Shown: positions 28,182 to 37,794 of the stretch, one piece after another
How the letters are laid out: the number at the start of each line of letters is the position of its first letter
Numbering within the stretch: the first letter of the stretch is position 1
Source: Cacajao melanocephalus
Taxonomy: Eukaryota; Chordata; Mammalia; Primates; Pitheciidae
DNA: 64,000 nucleotides
Assembly (NCBI GenBank): GCA_963573385.1
Contig: CAUYLG010048236.1
Span: forward strand, 1-64,000
Reading direction: 5' to 3'
Made by a program: the position numbers and the translations under genes
The notes under the pieces: model-generated
The model's database searches: none
What the model was told of the DNA's origin: nothing
Seen by the model: only the letters and a program-made list of their open reading frames with translations

Positions 28182-28474
28182 AGTTAACTGAAGAACTCTA
28201 GCACTTCCAAATAAAATATCCATGATGTCCCCAGACAGTACTTGACCCTCATCATGTGCCTGAAAATGGCCAACTTTGATGGGATTGCATTTGAATTGCA
28301 TAATTCTTTGAAGGTATCTTACTCACATATTGAACTCTTGTGGGCAAGAGAAGGCCTCCTCTCTCTACCTTCTTCCTAGGCTGATGAATGCCCCATTAAG
28401 GTGGTGTGAGTTTTACATTTATGACCCCATATGCTGGGATGAGGCTTAATTTTCATGCTGTAGATTAAGATGAG
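28182..28474 (+). repeat. Direct duplication D1, copy B
   Basis: Partner of 25816-26108 in the same orientation, 2366 bp downstream. The sequence on both sides differs from that of copy A. Confidence 0.95.
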
Positions 28475-29205
28475 GAGGTGTGTGCTGATTGGTAGATACT
28501 GTAGTTTGATGGGGGAGAAATTCCTTTCCTGAGTAAAGATATTGTTCTTTTTTTAGAATCATGGAATCATGGAGTCTAAAGACTCCATTTTGCACATATT
28601 TTGCTGATGACAGATAAACCCCTTATGAGTTAATGAGAGACAGTGGGTGATGTGGAAAGAGCATAGGAATGGGAACCAGGTACTTCAACAGTCTGGGTTC
28701 TAATTCCCAGTGGCGATCAGAGGAAAGCTGCCTGGGTCCCAAAGCGCTACTCCTCACTCAATAATCGTGCACCCACAGTCAATTATGCCATAGGAAATGC
28801 CTACTCCTGATGGCTGTGTTGGGTTTGGGGATCCGCTTATTCAGAGACTTCTGATCGTTCAGGTTTTGGTGAGGACTCTGATGTTCGGATGGAAGCTTTC
28901 TGAGCAGAAACCACATAGTAGCTTTCAATAAGCTGATTTCAGTTAGCACTGAGACTAGTCCCTTGTTGTGTAGTTTCCTGATAATGAGAACAGTGACTTG
29001 GGGTCTAAATTCCTTTTCTCCCAGAAAGTTCAAGCATTTTAGGAAATCTGTACAGGCACATACCTATGTGTTAAGAAAAAATGCTGCCTATCTTCACTCA
29101 CCATTCAGCATCCAAGTTCTCAGTGAACATGGTCAAGTTGTGAGAGATAATTTCCAAATCCACCACGGGAGATACCAGTGGCCCCAAGTGTAGGAAAAAT
29201 GTCCT
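28475..29205. other. No gene; MIR-like patch and a small hairpin
   Basis: 28628-28710 (CAGTCTGGGTTCTAATTCCC) looks like the 5' half of a MIR. TGGAGTCTAAAGACTCCA at 28570-28587 is a perfect 8-bp stem. The rest is unassigned. Confidence 0.5.
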
Positions 29206-29579
29206 CTTACATTTGAAGTTCCTGAAATTTGGCAAGTGTCATGCTGACGAGAAGGGCGAGCAGACTCTTCCAGGAGAGGCAGCCCTATCACTGCAACGTG
29301 GCTACTCAGAACTTCTCATCTAGCTGTCTACCTACACACTCTGGCGTGTGCAGAGCTTACAGCATCTTGTAGAGTCAATAATGTCTGTAACGCTGTAAAA
29401 GCCCAAGCTGGATTGACAGAAAAAAAAAAAAAAGCACTGTCTTCAATAGGACACAGGGAGTATGATCACTCAGAGATGAGCCCACAATGTGAGGCATATG
29501 CAAAGACCAAGAATGTAACTGCTCATTGAACAGATTACACAAAATCTCCCTTCTTATTTCTGTGCTTGGGCACACCTTG
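29206..29579 (+). repeat. Duplication D2, source copy
   Basis: This 374-bp segment runs from CTTACATTTGAAGTTCCTGA to TGTGCTTGGGCACACCTTG. It recurs at 31431-31797 with about 11 substitutions, a shorter A run and one 6-bp indel. It is taken as the source because its flanks are not interrupted repeats. Confidence 0.96.
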
Positions 29580-29764
29580 CTGTGCACTGTTTTTACTCCA
29601 GACCACTGAGTAAGTTGGTGAGCAGTGTTGTATCTTGTTTTTGTTGTTGCTGTTGTTCTTCTTTTAAAATTCTAGTTCCATGATCCTGTTACATTTCTAA
29701 AGATTGCTCAGGAAACGAAGTACCAGGGTGACAGGAGAATAGAGTTGAAGTCACGTTTACTGAC

Positions 29765-29945
29765 GGATGCCAGGAGTTTGAATACTGCCACTTATCTGTG
29801 ACTTTGAGCCAGTCATGTAATCATCCCTGCAAACCAGAGGTGTTGGCGTTAAACAACCCATGTGGTTGTATCAAATGAGATTATGGATGAGGAAGTGCTT
29901 GTAAAATGGAAAGCACTGAACAAACAGTACTTGAGATTATTGGTC
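29765..29945 (+). mobile_element. MIR SINE (decayed)
   Basis: CCACTTATCTGTGACTTTGA, CAGTCATGTAATC and AGTGCTTGTAAAATGGAAAG follow MIR. Confidence 0.65.
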
Positions 29946-29949
29946 AACT

Positions 29950-30600
29950 TGCGATGGAAAATGATTCTGTGTCCTTAAATCCCTTTGGCTTTCCTGGGCT
30001 CTCCTGTGGGATCACTAACTTCTAGTAGCCACAGCAAGTGTGCCCAAGCATAGAAATAATCTCATCATCACCTACGATAGAAACAGTGGGAGGGCACACA
30101 GGCACTCAAGGACACATTCGTAGTAACATTTCTGGCTTCACATCAAGTTGAAAATGCATGTCAAAAGGCCTATGCTTGACCAAACTGTTTTTTCTCACTC
30201 TTCCCAGTACCTAAAAAGGATCATATAGTCCTAATTAGGCCTAGAGAGGCCCACAAAAGAAACTTGTTTCCAAGAGCTGTGGATTTATGGACTGAAAACT
30301 GTAGGCTACTGTGTATTTTAATATATTCAGAGAGACAATTAAGATAACTTTAGTTATGGTTTTGGAAAACAGTCTGGGCAGCATTCAACTGAACATATAG
30401 GCCCTCTCTGTCAAAAGCCAAACTGAAATGACATTTTTGGAATCAACTCACTCTGTTAAAAGCAACCAACCATCTGAAAACACTCAATGAATTGGAATAA
30501 AGTTGTACAAAGTTTTGTGATCCTCAGGAGAGGAACAAAAGTTTGGAAGAAAACTTAGCTGCCAAACTGCAGAAACAGACAACTCACAGGGCAGGGAGTT
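29950..30600. other. Unassigned sequence
   Basis: No recognised repeat or gene. Confidence 0.4.
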
Positions 30601-30604
30601 CAAG

Positions 30605-31290
30605 GGCCTACACGTGTGAAAAAGATGTTCAACTTTGCTGAACAAAGAAATGTCAGTGAAAACAACAACAAAATGCTATTGATGGGAATAAAAGTAAATT
30701 CCAACACTCAGCGTCAGCTAGGTTCTGGAAAAATGGTCATTCTTCTACCCGGTGGGTGGGAATGTAAATTGGTATAATCTTTTTGGATAGAGACTTTGGC
30801 CAGATGTTAGGTACAACATTAATGTTGTAACTCTGCCTCTAGACATGTATTCTGAGAAATTTACCATAGATTCTGAAAGTCATGAGTGAATGAAGATGTT
30901 CATTGCAATCTTATTTATCATAAAGAAGATGGGGAAAACCTAAATGTTCAATAATAGGAGAATAATTAAATAACTTGTGATATAATCATTTATATGTAAC
31001 ATGTTATACAGTCATTACATTTTATTATTTTGAACTTTATTTAATAACACAAAGAATATAGTTCCATAACATTAACTATAATAAAGGAAGGTGCAAAACT
31101 GCACACAGTGTGGAAAGTCTACCTAGGAAATTTACATATAGAAAGAGTGAAGAGAATATAACATTAATGATAGTTACCACTGTGTGGTAAGAATATTTAC
31201 TGCTTCTATTTTCTTTATATATTTTTGTGTTTTCCAAGTTATAGAAATTACATATAATTAGCATGTATACGTTATTTAAACAATCAATAA
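30605..31290 (+). mobile_element. L1M (L1ME-type) 3' fragment
   Basis: GATGTTCATTGCAATCTTAT, TGGGGAAAACCTAAATGTTC, AATAATAGGAGAATAATTAA and TTTGTGTTTTCCAAGTTATA match the ORF2 end and 3' UTR of old L1s. Confidence 0.82.
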
Positions 31291-31311
31291 AATGTAATTT
31301 TATTTACTTAT

Positions 31312-31962
31312 TTTTTAGAGACAGGGTCTCTCTCTGTTGCCCAGGCTGGAATGCAGTGGCGTGATCATAGCTCACCACAGTCTTGAACTCCTGGCCTCAA
31401 GCCATCCTCCTGCCTCAGCCTCCTAGGTAGCTTACATTTGAAATTCCTGAAATTTGGCAAGTGTCATGCTGATGAGAAGGGCGAGCAGACTCTTCCAGGA
31501 GAGGCAGCACTATCACTGCAACGTGGCTACTCAGAACTTCTCATCTAGCTGTCTACCTACACACTCTGGCATGTGCAGAGCTTACAGCATCTTGTAGAGT
31601 CAATAATGTCTGTAACGCTGTAAAAGCCCAAGCTGGATTGACAGAAAAAAAAAAAGGCACTGTCTTCAATAGGACACAGGGAGTATGATCACTCAGAGAT
31701 GAGCCCACAATGTAAGGCATATGCAAAGACCAAGAATGTAACCGCTCACAGATTATGCAACATCTCTCTTCTTATTTCTGTGCTTGGGCACACCTTGGAT
31801 TACAGCCATGTGTCACCATGCACTGCTAATTTTTGTTTTGTAGAGATGGGGTCTTGCTGTGTTGCCTAGGATGCTTTTAAACCCCTGGCCTCAAGTGATC
31901 CTCCCACCTGTATCTCTCAAAGGGCTAGGATTACATGCATAAGCCACTGCACCCAGCCTAAT
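31312..31962 (-). mobile_element. Old Alu split by duplication D2
   Basis: Left piece 31312-31430 ends CTCAGCCTCCTAGGTAG. Right piece 31798-31962 starts GATTACAGCC. Removing the inserted segment restores GTAGCT-GGATTACAG, with about one base lost. The diagnostic ATCATAGCTCAC marks an old (J-like) Alu. Confidence 0.94.
31431..31797 (+). repeat. Duplication D2, inserted copy
   Basis: A 367-bp near-copy of 29206-29579 in the same orientation, placed inside an Alu. It carries no poly(A) end and no TSD, which argues against retrotransposition. Confidence 0.96.
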
Positions 31963-31964
31963 AA

Positions 31965-33245
31965 AAATGTAATTTTAAAAAGAGTAAGTATTTGATGTTC
32001 TCAAGAAAACTTTCAAATGAACGAACTTTAAATGCAAATAGAGCCCCTACCTGCCCAGCAAGGAGGGGGAGGTCATTCTGACCTCTGCTCCTTTCACCAG
32101 GAGAGATTCCAGCTGGAGCAGGAGAGGCATCATCAAAGTGAGCACACAGAACTTTTAGTTCTGTCAACCATCAAAATCCTCTTGAATATGCATGACAAGA
32201 ATTAAAAAGGAAGAGGGTGGGGAAAAATCTAATATTTCTGTTCTTTTTAAAGTTTTTTTCACTCCCTGTCAGTTTAAATTCTGCTAAGTTTTATCTTTAC
32301 CTTCTATCCAATTGATAATCTGAAAATGAAGATAAGGAGAGTGAGATATTCAGAATTTTCTCAAGAAAGTGAATTAAAATGGCCTGGGAAGTGACTGAGA
32401 TCTCTTTTTATTTAGGTTTGAGATGAAGCGGTGTAGTTCTACGGTTTAGTTGGATCTCTGTCAGTCTAGTTGTTTCTAGCTTTAGCTGATAAAAAAAAAA
32501 AGAGCTTTCTCTTTTCGACCAAATAGGAAATGACTCAAATCCTGTCCAGTACATCTAAAAAATAGAATTCATAACATGGAATCAAGAAGAAAAGAGCTGG
32601 CTGACATCAGTGCTGGATGTTTTCTGCTTGTCCCTCCAGATAACACTTTGCATCTCTCACTCTGCCCTCTGTCCCAGAAGACTGGCCATTTTGAACTGCA
32701 TCTATGACCTCTGCCACTGAATTCCAGTTTGGCTGGTGGGAGGCATGGGCAGGAGAAGGGGAGAAGGACTTTGAAGCCTTATTCCCCTGGCTCACTTCAT
32801 GCTGGGCTGGGGCTTGTCAGCGGCTTTATCCTGTAGGCAGCCTCTTCCTACAGCTACAGTTCTCTCTGGGCTCCAGCAACTGACTCCTGGCCCTCCCCTT
32901 TGTGCTTAGGGGAAGTAGGTAGCAGCAGCTTCCAGGTGGTGCTAGCCCTTGGGTGCTTTACCATTCCTTGTTGATTTCCCCTAAACCTCACCAAGCCTTT
33001 GTAAATTGTCCTTTTCTCCAACTCTCTTTAATCTATCCTTTTGAATTTGCCATCTCTTTCCTGCCAGGACCCTGAGCTTTAAAATCTTTATGGCACAGTT
33101 TGGCTTCATTCTGTGTCATGTCTGCCTATGAGAATATCCTGATGGCACATTTGACAGAGCCCATGTTTCATAATCATTATGGTGAGTAGAAAGTTTGCAA
33201 ACATTTCATAGTGTGACAATGGTCAGCTTTAGAACCCCATGGTCT
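31965..33245. other. No gene; unassigned sequence
   Basis: About 1.3 kb without a repeat I can name. 32590-33000 is relatively GC-rich. No splice-bounded coding exon is evident. Confidence 0.4.
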
Positions 33246-33249
33246 ACAA

Positions 33250-33620
33250 CAGTAGATCTTACCAACTGAGTTTTGTTACAAAACACCAGCGTGCCAAAAC
33301 AGAGGTATGCTGGAGTGATTTATTAGTAATGATGAAGAATTGAGTTGTCATTCATAATAATGAAAAAATGTTTTTTTTATTAAAAACTAACAAGAGTAGA
33401 TGTGCATTTTTATAATTATGCCATTCTTTCTCACACATATTCCAGTGTGCTTTCTTGAGATAAAAGGAAAGGAGACAGGGAGTTTCAGCAAATGCACCAG
33501 ACTTTGCCCATAGTCTGTGTGAATCCATATGCCAGTCCATAGAAGTGACCCTGGGAGCATGTACCACATGTGCCATCACTCGTCTATATGTCGTGGTGGA
33601 ATAAAGGTAGAGAACTATTG
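33250..33620. mobile_element. hAT-like (Charlie-type) MITE
   Basis: It starts CAGTAGATCTTACC and ends GGTAGAGAACTATTG. These are imperfect inverted repeats resembling the CAGTGGTTCTCAACC ends of hAT-Charlie elements. No transposase is left, and the expected 8-bp TSD is not clear. Confidence 0.5.
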
Positions 33621-33624
33621 TTGG

Positions 33625-33995
33625 ATCACAAAACAATCCATTAAGGGAATGGTCTTGACTTGGTAGCTCTACTATTGGTCATCCAAATTTTCTCATCAGT
33701 CTGTGTAGTAATAAAATTACTATTATTTCACTAATGAGTGCCTTAGTTGCATCATCTTATTTAATCCTTAAAACAATGCCCATTGTACTAATTCAGAGTT
33801 CATTAATAGGCTGAAAGGGAGGCAGGTATGGAGGACATTCCACACTTTCACAAGGGAGCTCTAGCTGGGGTATCTTGGCATAAATGTGAGCTGGGTAGTA
33901 GTTATACCACTCCTTCCCGCTGAGGCTATGACTAATAGATCTCAAACAGTGAATAGAAAAAAAAGTTCAAATCTCTTCCTTTGGTCAATTTAACT
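33625..33995. other. Unassigned, perhaps a MIR remnant
   Basis: TCATCTTATTTAATCCTTAA at about 33752 is weakly MIR-like (minus strand). Nothing else is supported. Confidence 0.35.
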
Positions 33996-33999
33996 CAAT

Positions 34000-34320
34000 T
34001 AAATTGCTAGATCTTGAGGGTGCTGAGATGAATGAAACACAGTTCTGCCCTCCAGGAGTCTGAAATGTAGCTGGTAGACAGAGATAGAAACAAATAATGA
34101 TGGAACAGTAATAAAACATGATTAAAATGATAATAGAAGCATGTTTAAAATTTAGTAGGGAAACAGATGAGAGAGCAATTACTTCTTTAAGAGATAGAGG
34201 GCTCTCATGAAAAATTATGTACCAAGGGTGACGGTTAAGCTTGACCTTGAGGGGTGTTTAGAAGTTCAACATTGAAACTGGTGAAGAAAGAGGTATTATA
34301 GGCAAAGGACCCAGTAGGGG
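34000..34320 (-). mobile_element. L2 fragment
   Basis: TGAATGAAACACAGTTCTGC, CCCTCCAGGAGTCTGAAATG and GGTAGACAGAGATAGAAACA follow the reverse complement of the L2 3' region. Confidence 0.65.
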
Positions 34321-34324
34321 TTTT

Positions 34325-35055
34325 TCTTCTCATTCCTGCCAAAGGCTTAACGTCTCCAATTGCTATTCAGCATTGCATTTCCTATGACCTGTCCAGATTT
34401 CTCACTTGTTCCTCTGTGCGTCTGGGGGATTAAAGTACTATTGGAAGAGAGGCATTGGGAAAGGATTGCTGGCTGGTTTTCAGTAAAATCCAACCAGTGG
34501 TCTTGGTCTCAGCAGGACCATGTACCAACCACCTGAGAAAACTAGCTAAATACCCCTGAGTCTGAAATCAGACAGAAATGTACAATCTGAGATGTGGTTC
34601 AGTTTATGGGGCCTGCCTCTAACTTGGCTTCATAGAAAGCCTTGGAGACAACTATCTATCAGAAAGTCTTGTGGCCACATGGAGTTTGGATCATGAAAAT
34701 ATTAGGAAAATATTAGGAAAGGAGAATTTATAGTAGAGATTTATCAACTTAATACTATTACTCATAAGTATACTGTATTATATCAGACCAAGAAGAGGAA
34801 AGAAGATTTGGAAGATTGTCCAAGATGTCACAATGATTGATAGAGTTTACTTGACGGAGAAAAGCAGACTTTAAACTATGTGAGTCTTATACTTTCTTAT
34901 CTTTGCCCCCAGACATATGCAAATTTTTTCTTGCTAAGATCTGAAGGCCTTATTCACCACTGTCTTATGTCATCTGTCTTAAACCCTGGACTTACTGTTG
35001 TCTCTTGTTCTTCTAACATGGTCAGTATAGATACCCTCAAAGCCTGACAAAGAGA
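34325..35055. other. Unassigned sequence
   Basis: No recognised repeat or gene. Confidence 0.4.
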
Positions 35056-35059
35056 CTAG

Positions 35060-36302
35060 TGGATTGGGCAAAAGAAAACCAAAATGCAGGTGGAAAAGAA
35101 TATGTTACTCTTTAAATAGAACCAGAAATCAAATGCTGAGATCAGCTTGGCTTCAAAAAGTAATAGGATGCAGCAACAAAAAAAGATGCAATATTTAAGA
35201 GTAAATTTAACAATAAATATGTGTGTTTGATATAGGAAAAAAACAAACTTTAAAACACTCTGAAAGACACAAAGATAGACTTGAACATATGGAAAGATAT
35301 CCAAGAACATATCCCTGTTCTTGGTAGAATGACTTAGCATCATAAATATCATAAAGATATCAGTTCTTCCCAGTTAATGTGATCCCAGCAAAAATACAAA
35401 TAAGACTTTATCTGGAGCCAGACAAGTAGACACTAAAGTTCATACAGAAAAACAAAACAAAATTTAAAAAGCGTACAAGAATATTTGGGGAAACACAGGA
35501 AAAAAAGAGCTACTTAACATCTATTATAATGTACTACATAAAACTTCCATAATTCAGGGTTTTATTCTGGCACATGCATAGACATTCAGACAAACAGAAT
35601 AGAACAGAAAGTCCAGGAATAGACCCACATGTGTGTAGAAATTTAGTACATGATAAAGGTGGTAACTACAATCACTGAGGCAAAAACTGACTTTTAGATG
35701 AATGGTGTGGGGACCACTAGACAACCATATACAAGAAGAAACTCCATATGGATCAAGGATGAAAACTGGCCGGGTGCGATGGCTTATGCCTGTGATCCCA
35801 GCACTTTGGGAGGCCAAAGAGGGACAATTGCTTCGACTCAGGAGTTTAAGACCAGCCTGGGCAACACAGGGAGACCTCATCTCAACTTAAAAAAAAAAAG
35901 AATGAGGCATGATGCACACCTGTAGACCTAGGTACTAGGGAGGCTGAGGTGGGAGAATTACTTGAGCCTGGGAGGTCATGGCTGCAATGAGTGTGCCACT
36001 GCACTCCAGTCTGGGTGACAGAGCAAGACCCTGTTTCAAAGAAGAAGAAAATAATGAAATCCACCAGTGTTAGGAGAAAATATGGGTGACTTTGTAGCAC
36101 AGACGTGGGGAGATGCTGTCTAAATACAACTCAAAATCCATATGCAACAAAAGACCTATCATTTGAACCACCTAAAAATAAGACATATTTGCATGGGAAA
36201 TTTAAAAAAATCATGGCAAAGTCTTAAGATAACTGACAACTGGGAAAAAATATTTGTAACATGTATCACAGAGGACCAATACTCCTAATATATAAAAAGT
36301 AG
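35060..36302 (+). mobile_element. L1M ORF2 fragment split by an Alu
   Basis: 35060-35767 includes ATTCAGACAAACAGAATAGA and AACTCCATATGGATCAAGGA. It resumes at about 36060 with GGAGAAAATATGGGTGACTT and ends ATACTCCTAATATATAAAAA. These are consecutive parts of L1 ORF2, heavily mutated. Confidence 0.85.
35768..36052 (+). mobile_element. Alu inside L1M
   Basis: Starts GGCCGGGTGCGATGGCTTAT. The tail is TTTCAAAGAAGAAGAAAATA. Flanks GATGAAAACT and AATGAAATCC may be a decayed TSD. Confidence 0.94.
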
Positions 36303-36710
36303 CAGGATGTGGGAGGTGAGAATGCTCCTCTGGTTTTTTCTTAGCTTATCATTTCAGTCTTCACTTCTGGACTTTCTGTAGGGGCCACTGTAATTAGCTT
36401 GCTGTTGCGTTGTTCTGATTTAACACTTCACGGCTACTTTGTTGTTATTTTTTGCTAACTTGTACTTTTACTCCTGGGAACCTGCTTGATTTATAAGTGT
36501 TTTCCCAGTTCACATTCTGCGCTGGACTCTGCACCTGGTGTTTTCCCTGGGCCGGCAGCAATGACTGGTTTGCTGGGCTCTCATTTCGCTGAGGGTTCCC
36601 AGTGAGACCCGCGCCTGTGTGGGCGGCAAGGGGGTTCAGGAAAGGAGGCTGGGTGGAGGGGATCCTTTGGCAGAGATTAATACACTCCAAAATACACTTA
36701 GTTTACAGTC
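36303..36710. other. Unexplained CpG-containing block
   Basis: L1 stops abruptly at 36302, and the next 400 bp is not L1. 36500-36660 is rich in G+C with about eight CpGs (for example GAGACCCGCGCCTGTGTGGG). It could be part of an LTR or a non-repetitive block. I do not recognise it. Confidence 0.45.
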
Positions 36711-37185
36711 GTGGGGATTTCCAGGTGTTATTAGACACAGAGTTCTTTATGGTATCCCAATAGGGATGGATAAGTTTTCATAGGTGGGGGGTAAAATAAA
36801 CAAGGTTTAGGTTATAGATATCTAAACCGGATCCTCATTTTCATCTTTGTTACTTGAGGAATCACAGTTGAATGCACACAGACTTAATTTGATTGTCTTC
36901 AAATTCATTAAAGTGTCATGGATGAGCAGCAGGAAGATAATGATATTCTGGAATAAGGGAATGTTCTGGAAAATTAAGGGAATGGTGCCCAGATTGCTTC
37001 CAACCTTTCACCCCCAATACCCTTCATGTTACTGGAGAGCAGCTTTAACCAGAGGTTCACACTCAGATGAAGACAGACGAATGCATTTCCTAAAAGTGCA
37101 TTCTTGTTGAACTTTGGTCTGGGTTCTGAGCTAGACTGACTCACAATTGACCAGTAATTACTACTACAACAGCACTTTGCATTAG
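36711..37185. other. Unassigned sequence
   Basis: No recognised repeat or gene. Confidence 0.35.
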
Positions 37186-37189
37186 TAGA

Positions 37190-37340
37190 GAACTTTCTGC
37201 TTTTGAAAGCATTTCCACATTACTTTTCTCATTTGATCTTCACATGGCCCTGTGACAAAGGCAGGGCAGATACTACTCCCCATTTTACAGATGAGGTAAC
37301 TGGGGCTGACAGAGGTTTAGAGAGGTGGAGAGACAGACCA
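37190..37340 (-). mobile_element. MIR SINE
   Basis: CTCCCCATTTTACAGATGAG, GTAACTGGGGCTGACAGAGG and TTTAGAGAGG match the reverse-complement MIR. Confidence 0.85.
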
Positions 37341-37344
37341 ATGG

Positions 37345-37490
37345 AAGACTCTGGACTAGAAACCAGGGGCCTTGGGATAGATTCCAACCTGGCCATTCAC
37401 CAGATGTCTTGAGCACATCTTGAGCGAGTCAGTTCCATAAAGCTTTTTAAGCCTCCACCCCAGCTTCAGTTAAATTAGAGATTTGCACAA
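37345..37490 (+). mobile_element. MIR-like SINE (decayed)
   Basis: TAGATTCCAACCTGGCCATT and TAAGCCTCCACCCCAGCTTC loosely follow MIR in plus orientation, adjoining the minus-strand MIR. Confidence 0.45.
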
Positions 37491-37794
37491 GGGGTTTGAT
37501 CCTTGAGGAGCCTCCCAGTGTTACTGTTACAAAATTTTACCACTTACCTGACTTCGCCAGGAATTACTCAGTGGATGGGAAACAGAATACAAGACCCCTG
37601 AGCCACAGAATCCTTCCCTGTCCTCTACCCCACACAGTGCAGAACCAAGGACTCACTTGGGATGGTGGGGAGTGTAGACTTTTTTCTTCAGCAGGCTACA
37701 GATGGAAAGAAAGAGCTTTCCTGTCTGATTACAGGAAATTTCTTAAGTTCATTTTATTTTCTTGTAATTTTCAATTCCTATGTATTTTTTCATT

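Noticed and set aside
36500..36660. CpG island
   Set aside because: Too short and too few CpGs to meet the usual island length and density.
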